Below are positions 26,562 to 34,032 of a stretch of DNA of 39,445 bases, one piece after another. Under the pieces are notes generated by a model. It was not told the origin of the DNA. It was given only the letters and a program-made list of their open reading frames with translations, and made no database searches. Source of the DNA: Zoogloea sp. (GTDB lineage: Bacteria > Pseudomonadota > Gammaproteobacteria > Burkholderiales > Rhodocyclaceae). Every line of letters starts with the position of its first letter. The stretch's first letter is position 1. A program made the position numbers and the translations under genes. The stretch is taken from assembly GCA_009026175.1 (NCBI GenBank), contig WBTZ01000033.1, forward strand, positions 1-39,445, in the 5' to 3' direction.

Positions 26562-26631
26562 GGTCCGGCTCTCCCAAGGGCTACTTGCACTGAAGCTTAG
26601 GGGGCGCGGGCCGACAGCCCGTGCAATTAAT

Positions 26632-27393
26632 TCACGGTGGATGAGAGAATTTGTGGGGCATCAGGTCCGGGTGGGACAAGACTGCGCTGGATGGATCCTC
26701 GACGCGTTCCAGACGGTAGCCACTTCCATAGGACGCGCTCAGGCGGAAACCCCGTCCAGGATGGATGTCCAGCTTGCGCCGGATCCGGCTCACGTGGGTG
26801 TCCACGGTTCTTGACGCGGCCCGGAGGCGCCCCCCCCACACGACTTCGAGCAGCTTTTCGCGGGACAGCAGGCGGCCCGGATTTCGGAAGAAAAAAACGC
26901 TGAGCTCGAACTCCTTGTCGGTGAGTTCCACGCGGCGCCCCTCGACGAACGCCTGTTTGCTGATCACCTCGAAGCGATAGGGAGGCAGCTCGATCAGTCC
27001 CCTGCGCGTCGCCACCCCGCCCTCGCGACGGCGCAGCAGGGCGCAGCAGCGGGCAACCAGCTCACCTCCGCGGGCCGCCGTGATGTAATCGTCCGCCCCC
27101 TGCTCAAGGGCATCCGCAAGGCGCGACTCATTGTCATCGCAGTTGTAGAAGATGATGGACGCCCCACCGCAGAAGCAGGCCTGCAACCACTGGAAGGCCA
27201 CCTCGGCTTCGCGGATCTGCTGGTCCAGCAGGAACAACTGAAAGTCTTCCTCCCGGGCCTCCCGGGTCAGGCCGAGGGCATCCGCAAACACACGGACACG
27301 AAACCCCGCGAGTTCAAGCCTGCGTATCAGGGCCGCAGGTGCCGCCCCCGCCCCTGCACTCAGCAGGGCCACACTCTTGCATGTCCGGGCCAT
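26632..27393 (-). CDS. OmpR-type transcriptional regulator with degenerate receiver domain (first of two)
   Basis: A 253-residue protein with a receiver-like N-terminus (about 7-122) and a winged-helix DNA-binding domain (about 130-230; 'ELTDKEFELSVFFFRNPGR', 'RTVDTHVSRIRRKLD', 'SYGSGYRLE'). The receiver has the fold pattern and an Asp57 at the phosphoacceptor position (LFLLDQQ). The acidic pair after strand 1 is missing (LLSAGAG), the switch Thr/Ser position reads Asn/Cys (FYNCDD), and the invariant Lys is Ala106 (DDYITAARGG). Normal phosphorylation is therefore unlikely. It is a clear paralogue of the next regulator upstream. Its leader is AT-rich and carries a direct repeat resembling an OmpR-family site. 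Confidence 0.88.
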   Translation of the reverse strand: MARTCKSVALLSAGAGAAPAALIRRLELAGFRVRVFADALGLTREAREEDFQLFLLDQQIREAEVAFQWLQACFCGGASIIFYNCDDNESRLADALEQGADDYITAARGGELVARCCALLRRREGGVATRRGLIELPPYRFEVISKQAFVEGRRVELTDKEFELSVFFFRNPGRLLSREKLLEVVWGGRLRAASRTVDTHVSRIRRKLDIHPGRGFRLSASYGSGYRLERVEDPSSAVLSHPDLMPHKFSHPP

Positions 27394-27456
27394 CGATTAC
27401 CAAAAAGGATATTGTCACCCCAAACATCCTAATCAAATTAATCGAGCGTAAAGCGT

Positions 27457-27473
27457 TTTGACCAAATTTGACC
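27457..27473. promoter_or_regulatory. Direct-repeat operator candidate for an OmpR-family regulator
   Basis: TTTGACC-AAA-TTTGACC: two identical heptamers with a 10-bp period (one helical turn), 64-80 bases upstream of the start of the regulator gene ending at 26632. Tandem heptamers with this spacing are the usual binding architecture of OmpR/PhoB-type winged-helix dimers. The 111-base gap around it (27394-27504) is markedly more AT-rich than the surrounding DNA, as expected of a promoter region. Which regulator binds is not known. Confidence 0.55.
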
Positions 27474-27504
27474 CGACGGCAGCACGCACCTCTCATGCGG
27501 GCGC

Positions 27505-28290
27505 TCAGGCCGAGCAGGCCTGCACGCCGGATGGACGCGCTCCGGAGGCAGCATCCCCAGACTCGTCCAGGGGAATGGTGACAAGCGGGGACACCCAGGG
27601 CTGACGCGAACGCTCCAGGCGGTAGCCGGTGCCATACACTGCGGACAGGTGGAATTCATTGCCCCGCAGCAGCGCCAGCTTGCGCCGCAGGCGGCTGACA
27701 TGGGTATCGATGGTGCGCGACTCCATCGGGCGGGACACCTGCCAGATCATCTCGTGAATATGGCCGCGGGAGATCATGCGGCCGATGTTGCGGAAGAGGA
27801 AAAGGGCCAGGTCGAACTCCCTCTCCGTCAGATCGATCATCTCCCCCCGCAGCCACACCGTCCTGGTCTGAAGGTCGAAGCGGTACGATCCGAAGATGAG
27901 CTCGGACTCCAGACGGAACAGGTCGGGATGGCGCCGGCGCAACACCGCGGCGATACGCCCCACCAGTTCGCGGCCCGCCAGGGGACGGGAAATATAGTCC
28001 TCGGCACCCGCCGCCAGCACCTCGGAGAGCTGTTCCTCGTCGTCGACGCAATTGATCAGCATCACCGGCAGGTCGCTGCCCGGCACGGCACGCATCCGCT
28101 GCACGAAGGACGCGCAATCCTCGCCGAGTAGTGCGCCATCGGCCAGCACCAGATCGAAACTCTCCCGGCTCAGTGCCCGTCGCAGCCTCTGCTCCTGGTC
28201 AAAGCCATGGATCGCGTGCCCTACCCCCTGCAACAGCCCGGACAGGGCCTCCGTCAGTTGCACGTCTCCAATCAGCAACGCCAGTCGCAT
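27505..28290 (-). CDS. OmpR-type transcriptional regulator with degenerate receiver domain (second of two)
   Basis: A 261-residue paralogue of the preceding protein. The winged helix is intact ('DLTEREFDLALFLFRNIGR', 'RTIDTHVSRLRRKLA', 'VYGTGYRLE'). The receiver keeps one acidic residue after strand 1 (Asp9 in LLIGDVQ) and Asp51 (LVLADGALL), but the switch position is Asn/Cys (LINCVDD) and the invariant Lys is Arg102 (EDYISRPLAG). It is thus less decayed than its neighbour; Arg may or may not support phosphorylation. The start at 28290 is chosen because GGGGGAG stands upstream and strand 1 begins there. A hairpin lies between it and the canonical regulator gene upstream. Confidence 0.88.
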   Translation of the reverse strand: MRLALLIGDVQLTEALSGLLQGVGHAIHGFDQEQRLRRALSRESFDLVLADGALLGEDCASFVQRMRAVPGSDLPVMLINCVDDEEQLSEVLAAGAEDYISRPLAGRELVGRIAAVLRRRHPDLFRLESELIFGSYRFDLQTRTVWLRGEMIDLTEREFDLALFLFRNIGRMISRGHIHEMIWQVSRPMESRTIDTHVSRLRRKLALLRGNEFHLSAVYGTGYRLERSRQPWVSPLVTIPLDESGDAASGARPSGVQACSA

Positions 28291-28363
28291 CGATACTCCC
28301 CCCAAGAACAGGATCACCAGAACGGAGGGGGATGCTAGACAGGTATGCCCCGGACTCGAAATG

Positions 28364-28391
28364 CTGACCGATTCTCACCGCTTTCGGTCAG
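28364..28391. terminator. Hairpin overlapping the stop codon of the canonical response regulator gene
   Basis: CTGACCGA/TCGGTCAG (28364-28371 and 28384-28391), a perfect 8-bp stem with a 12-base loop. It covers the stop codon (28388-28390) of the upstream regulator gene. No T-run follows on the minus strand. It may partly stop transcription, or protect the mRNA and so give different levels of kinase/regulator and downstream regulators. Confidence 0.4.
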
Positions 28392-29083
28392 AGCAGGCGG
28401 GCATACTCGGTAAAGGTATAACCACGCCCGTAATCCGACACCACGGGCAAACGCAAGCCGCAGCGGGACTGGGCCTTCGAACGGAGGCGGCTGACCATGG
28501 CCTCCAGGCGGTGGGCACTGTAATCGGGCTCGTCGCCGGCCAGCAGCACGACCAGGTCGTCCTTGCGGGCATGCCGTCCGGGATCGCCAAACAGCGCGGC
28601 GAGGAAGCGGGTCTCGCCCACGTTGAGCAGAAAGGTACCGCCGTTCGGCGCGGTCAGGAGACGCCGCTCGCCGTCCAGGTACCAGGGCTGGGGCAGCATG
28701 CCGGAAGCCAGCGGGGTCGGGTTGCCCTGCAGCCGCCGATGCACGCTGAGCAGCGTGGCCTCGAGTTCCTCCGGATCCACCGGCTTGACCAGGTAGGCGT
28801 CGGCGCCATCCCTCAGGCTGGCGATGCGCAGCTCCCTCTCGCCGCGCCCGGTGCACATCACGATGCCGGAACGGATATAGCGCCGCGCCTGCCGGCAGAA
28901 GCTCAGGCCGTCACCATCCGGCAGATTGATGTCGAGGACCAGCAGGTCATAGGGACGGGCCAGCCGCGCATCGGCCTCCCGGATGGTGCCGGCGACGCAC
29001 ACGGAAAACCCCGCGCCGGACAAGAAGGCGGAGATCTCGGCACACAGGTCGCGATCATCCTCCACCAGAAGTACCGAGATCAT
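28388..29083 (-). CDS. OmpR-type response regulator (canonical receiver), partner of the adjacent kinase
   Basis: A 231-residue regulator. All receiver residues are present: acidic Glu8/Asp9/Asp10 (LLVEDDRD), phosphoacceptor Asp51 (LLVLDINLPDGDG), Thr78 (VMCTGRG) and Lys100 (AYLVKPVDP). The C-terminal winged helix is more divergent than usual ('HRLEAMVSRLRSKAQ', 'DYGRGYTF'). Its ATG overlaps the stop of the histidine kinase gene (ATGA), so the two are co-translated and probably a cognate pair. No output target is evident from the window other than the neighbouring genes. Confidence 0.93.
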   Translation of the reverse strand: MISVLLVEDDRDLCAEISAFLSGAGFSVCVAGTIREADARLARPYDLLVLDINLPDGDGLSFCRQARRYIRSGIVMCTGRGERELRIASLRDGADAYLVKPVDPEELEATLLSVHRRLQGNPTPLASGMLPQPWYLDGERRLLTAPNGGTFLLNVGETRFLAALFGDPGRHARKDDLVVLLAGDEPDYSAHRLEAMVSRLRSKAQSRCGLRLPVVSDYGRGYTFTEYARLL

Positions 29084-31134
29084 GCCGGCATCTCCTTGCC
29101 GGCTGCGTCCGGCGCCTCCCCCGGCCCGGCCGGCAGGCGCAGGGTGAACCAGGTTTCCCCGTCACGATGCCCGCCCACCAGCGCCCCGCCGTGGGCCCGC
29201 GCCACGTGGCTGGCCAGGGCCAGGCCGATACCGAAGCCGCCCTTGGTGCGGACCGACTTGCGGCTACGACGGAAGACCTGGAACGGACGTTCGGCCAGAT
29301 CCGGCGGCAAGCCCTCACCGGCATTGATCACCCGGTAGATCACCATGCTGGCCGAGGCCTCCACCTCCAGGCGGATGGGCGTTCCCTCAGGCGAGTACTT
29401 GGCCGCATTGTCGAGCAGGTTGGACAAGGCCAGCACCACCAGTTCGGCATCCATCGACACATCCTGCTCGAGCGCCCCTCTTTTCTGGAAGCGCAGATCA
29501 CGCCCGCCATGCAAGGCCCTGATCTCGTCCAGCGCCCGCAAGGCGGGCAGGCTGACCGGCTCGAGGGCGAAATCCGGCTCGAAATCGGGCTGACCGATGC
29601 GCTGCAGGCGCAGGTGGCGATCGATCAGGCCGCTCATGCGCTGGGCTGCATGATTCAGCCGGGCGAGACGTTCCGCGTTCTCCGGCGCCACCTGGGGCAG
29701 GCTGCGACGCAGGTTGCCCAGGCCGGTGAGCAGCACCCCCAGGGGACTGCGCAACTCGTGGGCGACGAAAGCAAAAAACAGGGATTGTTCGTGGCGCAGG
29801 CGCTCCTCCTGCTCGGCCAGGCGACGCTGAGCGGTCGCCTCGCCATCCGCCGCCTCCCGCGCCTGACGCTCGTCCCTCAGTTCCGACAGGATGCCGAAGT
29901 GCAGGAAGATCGCATAGGCGATCAGCGCCGGCGCCGCCGTTTCGAAAGTGGAATTCCAGGTCAGCAAACCCAGCGCCCTGGACACATGCACCAGCATCAG
30001 GCCCGTGAAACAGAGGTAGGCCCCCAGCATCCAGCCGGCCCCCAGGTGTCCGTCCCGCACATTGCGGATACACGCCATCACGCCCACCACCGCGATGAAG
30101 GGCTGGAGCCACTGCACCACCGGCATCACATGCACATACCACCCCAGCGGGACGCTGGCCGCACACAACACGGTGGCCACCGCCAGGTAGGGCAGGATCC
30201 GGTCAAAGGCAGGAAAGTGCTCGGCCAGGCGCAGGGGCTTGCGCACCAGCACCATCGAAAAGCCATAGAAGACGCAATGCAGCACGCGGGTCAGGCCATG
30301 GGCGACCCAATCGCTCTCCGGAAAGAAATACTGGGCCAGCAAGCCATTGGCCGCCGCCACGGCGACCGCCATCATGAACATGAAAGCGGCAAAGGCAAGG
30401 TAAAGCCGCTGACCTGTCCAGAACCAGTTGACCAGGTTCATCGCCGACACCGTGAGCACCAGCCCAAGCGCCATCCCGATGCCGAGCAGGTCGCGCTGGA
30501 CCTGCATCCGGAACGACCACGGCTGCCACACCGTGAGGGCCGTCGACATGCTGGTGCTGGCCTTGATCCGGACATAGAAGACCTGGGGCGTGCCATCCGG
30601 CAGTTCGAACGGAAACACCGCCGTGCGATAGACGATGGCCCGCGAATTGACCGGAAAACGGTCCCCCGCCCGCAATTCGTCCCAGCCGGCGCCGACCTGC
30701 CGCCGCGCGTAGAAGCGGATGTCGTCCAGGTACGGGGCACGGGACTCCAGCCACCACTCCGCCGGCGCCAGGGGCCCCCGCCGCAGGCACAGCCGGACCC
30801 ACAGCACATCCCGGGTATAGCCGAGTGCCAGGCCATCGGCTTTCAAGGGTGAAAAGCGCGCCTGGAACGCGGCCGAGGACACTTCCTCGATGCCAAGCCC
30901 CCCACCACTGTCGCGGTAGATATCCATGTCGGCCCCGCTCAGCAAGCGATACCCCTCGCCTTCGGCCAGCGCCCCCCCGGACGGCGTGCAGGCCAGGCAG
31001 ACAGAGGCCAGCGTGAGCAACAGCACCGCCGCCGCCACGCACCGCGGCAAGAACCCGCCAAAAGCAGGTCTGGCGGGGCGAAGCCCCACCCGGAATGAGA
31101 ATCCCGACGAAGATCGAATATGACGGCGCTGCAT
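29080..31134 (-). CDS. 7TM-DISM sensor histidine kinase
   Basis: A 684-residue inner-membrane kinase. Order of parts: N-terminal signal/anchor (about 32-50); periplasmic 7TMR-DISM extracellular domain type 2 (about 60-205, with 'YTRDVLWVRLCLRRG' and 'FPFELPDGTPQVFYVRIKAS' in pieces); seven transmembrane helices (about 213-412); coiled coil rich in E/R/Q (415-450); HisKA dimerisation domain with His459 (FFAFVAHELRSPLG); and an HATPase domain with N-box SNLLDNAAKYSP (571-582) and G-box GFGIGLAL (633-640). The family is thought to sense carbohydrates or other small ligands through the DISM domain. It heads the operon followed by its regulator. Confidence 0.92.
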   Translation of the reverse strand: MQRRHIRSSSGFSFRVGLRPARPAFGGFLPRCVAAAVLLLTLASVCLACTPSGGALAEGEGYRLLSGADMDIYRDSGGGLGIEEVSSAAFQARFSPLKADGLALGYTRDVLWVRLCLRRGPLAPAEWWLESRAPYLDDIRFYARRQVGAGWDELRAGDRFPVNSRAIVYRTAVFPFELPDGTPQVFYVRIKASTSMSTALTVWQPWSFRMQVQRDLLGIGMALGLVLTVSAMNLVNWFWTGQRLYLAFAAFMFMMAVAVAAANGLLAQYFFPESDWVAHGLTRVLHCVFYGFSMVLVRKPLRLAEHFPAFDRILPYLAVATVLCAASVPLGWYVHVMPVVQWLQPFIAVVGVMACIRNVRDGHLGAGWMLGAYLCFTGLMLVHVSRALGLLTWNSTFETAAPALIAYAIFLHFGILSELRDERQAREAADGEATAQRRLAEQEERLRHEQSLFFAFVAHELRSPLGVLLTGLGNLRRSLPQVAPENAERLARLNHAAQRMSGLIDRHLRLQRIGQPDFEPDFALEPVSLPALRALDEIRALHGGRDLRFQKRGALEQDVSMDAELVVLALSNLLDNAAKYSPEGTPIRLEVEASASMVIYRVINAGEGLPPDLAERPFQVFRRSRKSVRTKGGFGIGLALASHVARAHGGALVGGHRDGETWFTLRLPAGPGEAPDAAGKEMPA

Positions 31135-31389
31135 GCGGGCGCAAGGTTAGCCCAATCCGGGGCCCTCACGTAGACCCTAACCGAAACTCACGGCAAGCGG
31201 ATGCCGCTGCAGCCGCAAACGCCCGCCCCGCAACGCGGACCGGAATCCGCCCAGCCGCCCGCAAACACCGCCAAAATAGGTGCTCCGCCCCTTGCGCTCG
31301 TGCCGACTTGGCTCCAAGCTATATGAACCGGGAAGCGCGCGGTGCAAGACCGCAAGGCATGCCGAAACCAACAATAAGGAGGGTAGATA

Positions 31390-31833
31390 ATGGCAGCAAC
31401 GGTTCAGCAGATCATTCAGAGAAAAGGCGACACCACCTACTCGGTTGCGCCGGACACCACAGTGCTGCAGGCCCTCAAGCTCATGGCCGAGCGTAATGTG
31501 AGTGCGGTGCTGGTCACCGAAGGCGAACGCCTCGTGGGCATCTTCACCGAGCGGGACTATGCCCGCAAGGTCGTGCTCAAGGGGCTGGCCTCCAAGGACA
31601 CCAAGGTGGGTGACCTGATGACTCAGAACGTCCTGACGATTTCCCCAGCCCACACGGTCGATGACTGCATGGCCATCATGACCAACAACCACATCCGCCA
31701 CCTTCCCGTCGTCGACAAGGGCCGGCTGACCGGCATCGTCAGCATCGGCGACGCGGTCAAGTCGGTGATGGAACAGCAACAGGCCACTATCGAGCAACTG
31801 TCCGGCTACATCGCCGGTGGCCTGAGCACCTGA
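31390..31833 (+). CDS. CBS-domain pair protein
   Basis: A 147-residue stand-alone protein of two CBS domains (about 8-62 and 73-128). Signatures are 'LMAERNVSAVLVTEGERLVGIFTERDY' in two parts and 'HIRHLPVVDKGRLTGIVSIGD' in two parts. Such pairs bind adenine nucleotides (AMP, ATP, SAM) and regulate partner proteins. AAGGAGGGTAGATA before the ATG is an excellent ribosome-binding site. The 255-base upstream region holds an inverted repeat CTTGG-CT-CCAAG (31307-31318) next to a TATATG (31320-31325), and GGTTAG/CTAACC (31145-31150 and 31177-31182) near the kinase start. It is monocistronic, between two two-component systems, and no partner can be named. Confidence 0.93.
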   Translation: MAATVQQIIQRKGDTTYSVAPDTTVLQALKLMAERNVSAVLVTEGERLVGIFTERDYARKVVLKGLASKDTKVGDLMTQNVLTISPAHTVDDCMAIMTNNHIRHLPVVDKGRLTGIVSIGDAVKSVMEQQQATIEQLSGYIAGGLST

Positions 31834-31860
31834 AGCAAGCCGCCGCAGGCCGGATGCCCC

Positions 31861-33240
31861 TCAGGCCTCCGGCGCGGCACCCGGGGAAGGAAAGCGGACG
31901 GTGACGGCCAGCCCGGCACGCCCGTCCCGTGGAAGCCCCGGCCCGAACTCCAGGCGTGCCCCGAGAATCCTGACGATGCGCGCAACAATGGAAAGACCGA
32001 GACCGCAGCCTTCCGCCTCTTCATCCTGGCCACGGGCAAAGCGCGTCAGCACCTGCTCCTGCATGTCGGGCGGAATGCCCGGCCCGTCGTCCTCCACCCG
32101 CAGGCAGCGTGCCGCCGGATCGACGACGACCCGCACCGTGCCCCCCTCCGGGGTGTAGCGCAAGGCATTGTCCACCAGGTTGCGCACCAGCACCTCCAGC
32201 CACCAGCGATTGCCCGCCACGACGAAGGCATCCGTCGCCTCCAGGGACAGGCTCTGATCCCGCCGGATGGCCTGGGCGGCCAGGACCGAGCAGACCTGCC
32301 CCGCCACATCCGCCAGATCCGCACGCACGCCGCCGGCCAGCGCCGCATCCGGATCGAGGCGGGCCAGGGTCAGTAACTGCTCCACCAGATGCGTCATCCG
32401 CTCGACCCCCGACAGCACCTGGGACAGGGCATGACGCCTTCCCACCTCGTCTTCGGTGCGGCTCGCCACCTGGGCCTGGATCCGCAGGGCGGCGAGCGGG
32501 GTCCGCAGTTCATGGGCCGCATCGGCGGTGAATCGCTTCTCGCTGTCGAGCGCCTCCCCCAAGCGTTTCAGCAAGGCATCCAGTGAACTGACCAGGGGGG
32601 CGATCTCGGCCGGCAAGGGGCCCTTGACCTGCACGGGCAGCAGGCGTCCCGGCTCCAGCCCGCCCATGGCACGCGCCACCGCATCGAGCGGGGCCAGCGC
32701 CCGCCCGACGACGATCCAGATCGCCAGCGCGATCAGCGGCAGACCGATCAGGATGGGTGCCAGCAGGTGCAGGGCGATCTCGCCGGCCAGCCGGTAGCGC
32801 GCGTCGTGGTTCTGCCCGACGATCACCCGGTACCGGCTGTGACCATGATCCATCGAGTAAAAGCGCCACAACGCACCATCCACCTCCTGCTCGTCGAAAC
32901 CCGGAGCACGCGTGGGGGGCACCTCCGGCATCTCGGAGGAACGCACGAGCAGGCTCCACTCGCCCGACTCCTGCAGCCGCCAGGCCTGGAACGCCACCGG
33001 CAGCTGATAGTCATGCTGGTGTTCGACCATCTCCTGGGCCACGTATGGCGAGTCACCGGTGGCCACGATGGCCAGCAGGGTCTCGGCCACCTGCACCAGC
33101 TGGGCATCGAAAAGCTCATCCGCCTCGCCATGCGCCGTGCGGAAGGCCACCACGGCGGAGAGCCCCCACAGCACCGCCACCACACCGATCAGCAGGGCCA
33201 GCAGGCGCCGCCTCAATGAATACACCGGCAATTGCGGCAT
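31861..33240 (-). CDS. qseC: QseC-like sensor histidine kinase
   Basis: A 459-residue membrane kinase. Two transmembrane helices (about 13-33 and 157-180) flank a periplasmic sensor of about 120 residues. A HAMP linker follows, then the H-box with His243 (DAAHELRTPLAALRIQ), the N-box 'RNLVDNALRYTPEGG', 'VEDDGPGIPP' and 'GCGLGLSIVARI'. The ATG at 33240 overlaps the regulator stop (TGATG); a GTG one codon upstream is also possible. The organisation with the QseB-like gene and a divergent efflux operon suggests control of metal or envelope-stress genes rather than quorum sensing. The periplasmic domain contains several histidines (HQHD, DHGHS) that might bind a metal. Confidence 0.9.
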   Translation of the reverse strand: MPQLPVYSLRRRLLALLIGVVAVLWGLSAVVAFRTAHGEADELFDAQLVQVAETLLAIVATGDSPYVAQEMVEHQHDYQLPVAFQAWRLQESGEWSLLVRSSEMPEVPPTRAPGFDEQEVDGALWRFYSMDHGHSRYRVIVGQNHDARYRLAGEIALHLLAPILIGLPLIALAIWIVVGRALAPLDAVARAMGGLEPGRLLPVQVKGPLPAEIAPLVSSLDALLKRLGEALDSEKRFTADAAHELRTPLAALRIQAQVASRTEDEVGRRHALSQVLSGVERMTHLVEQLLTLARLDPDAALAGGVRADLADVAGQVCSVLAAQAIRRDQSLSLEATDAFVVAGNRWWLEVLVRNLVDNALRYTPEGGTVRVVVDPAARCLRVEDDGPGIPPDMQEQVLTRFARGQDEEAEGCGLGLSIVARIVRILGARLEFGPGLPRDGRAGLAVTVRFPSPGAAPEA

Positions 33241-33905
33241 CACGCCACGGCCTCGCCAACCAGGTAGCCTACCCCCCTCACGGTGCGGATCAACTCGCTG
33301 CCCAGCTTGCGGCGCAGATGATGGACGTGCACCTCGAGGGCGTTGCTCTCGACGATCTCACCCCAGGCGTAGAGCCGCTCCTCGAGGACCCGGCGGGTCA
33401 GGACCCGGCCGGCCCCCGCCAGCAGCATGTGGAGGAGGTCGAACTCCCGGCCGGTCAGGGCGATCGGCAGGCCCGCGCGGGTCACGGTACGGGCGGCCGG
33501 GTCCAGGACGATGTCGCCATGGCGCAGGCACGCGTCGGCACGGCCGCTGGCGCGCCGGACCAGGGCTCGCAGCCGGGCCGCCAGCTCATCCAGATCGAAG
33601 GGTTTGACCACATAGTCGTCGGCGCCGCAATCCAGGGCCCCGACCTTGTCCGCCACCCCATCGCGGGCGGTGAGCACCAGCACCGGCAGGTCCTTCCCTG
33701 CCGCCCGCAGGGCGGACAACACGCCCATTCCGTCGCGCCGCGGCAGGCCGAGGTCGAGCACCAGGGCGGTGAAGCTCTCCGCGCTCAGCGCCGCCAGTGC
33801 CGATTCCCCGTCCCGCACCCAATCCACCGCGAAGCCCATCCCCGCCAACCCGGCCTGGATTCCGTCACCCAGCAACCTGTCATCCTCGACCAGCAATATC
33901 CGCAT
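33240..33905 (-). CDS. qseB: QseB-like response regulator
   Basis: A 221-residue OmpR-family regulator. The receiver is complete: Glu7/Asp8/Asp9 (LLVEDD), Asp51 (LVLDLGLPRRDG), Thr79 (VLTARDG) and Lys101 (DDYVVKPFD). The winged helix ends with 'SNALEVHVHHLRRKLGSELI' and 'GVGYLVGE', a pattern shared with E. coli QseB and PmrA. The start at 33905 begins the family sequence MRILLVEDDRLLGDGI; a longer frame upstream is not supported. It is divergent from the RND efflux operon and shares with it an intergenic region that has a QseB/PmrA box. Confidence 0.93.
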   Translation of the reverse strand: MRILLVEDDRLLGDGIQAGLAGMGFAVDWVRDGESALAALSAESFTALVLDLGLPRRDGMGVLSALRAAGKDLPVLVLTARDGVADKVGALDCGADDYVVKPFDLDELAARLRALVRRASGRADACLRHGDIVLDPAARTVTRAGLPIALTGREFDLLHMLLAGAGRVLTRRVLEERLYAWGEIVESNALEVHVHHLRRKLGSELIRTVRGVGYLVGEAVA

Positions 33906-33972
33906 CCCATTCCCCCGGCTTCCCGCCCCCAAGAGCAAGACGGGGCAGCGCGCCAATCATGCCAGCCCCTCC

Positions 33973-33989
33973 CTTAATGTTCCCTTAAG
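33973..33989. promoter_or_regulatory. QseB/PmrA-type operator in the divergent regulator/efflux promoter region
   Basis: CTTAAT-GTTCC-CTTAAG: two half-sites matching the YTTAAK-N5-YTTAAK pattern known for PmrA and QseB, with exactly 5 bases between. It lies 68 bases from the qseB start and 44 bases before the adaptor ATG at 34033. It is the only such site seen in the window's intergenic DNA. Regulation of both operons by QseB, including autoregulation, is a direct prediction. Confidence 0.7.
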
Positions 33990-34006
33990 CTAGCGGACAC
34001 AGACTG

Positions 34007-34012
34007 GATTAT
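34007..34012 (+). promoter_or_regulatory. Possible -10 element of the efflux operon
   Basis: GATTAT, 17 bases after the downstream half of the QseB-type box and 20 bases before the adaptor ATG. No independent -35 hexamer is seen, which fits an activator-dependent promoter in which the box takes its place. Confidence 0.4.
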
Positions 34013-34032
34013 CCCTCTCGCCCGCCCCAAAA

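Noticed and set aside
27314-27496. 60-codon minus-strand frame in the leader of the first degenerate regulator gene
   Set aside because: It overlaps the regulator start in another frame, has no Shine-Dalgarno, and the region is better explained as a promoter with an operator repeat.
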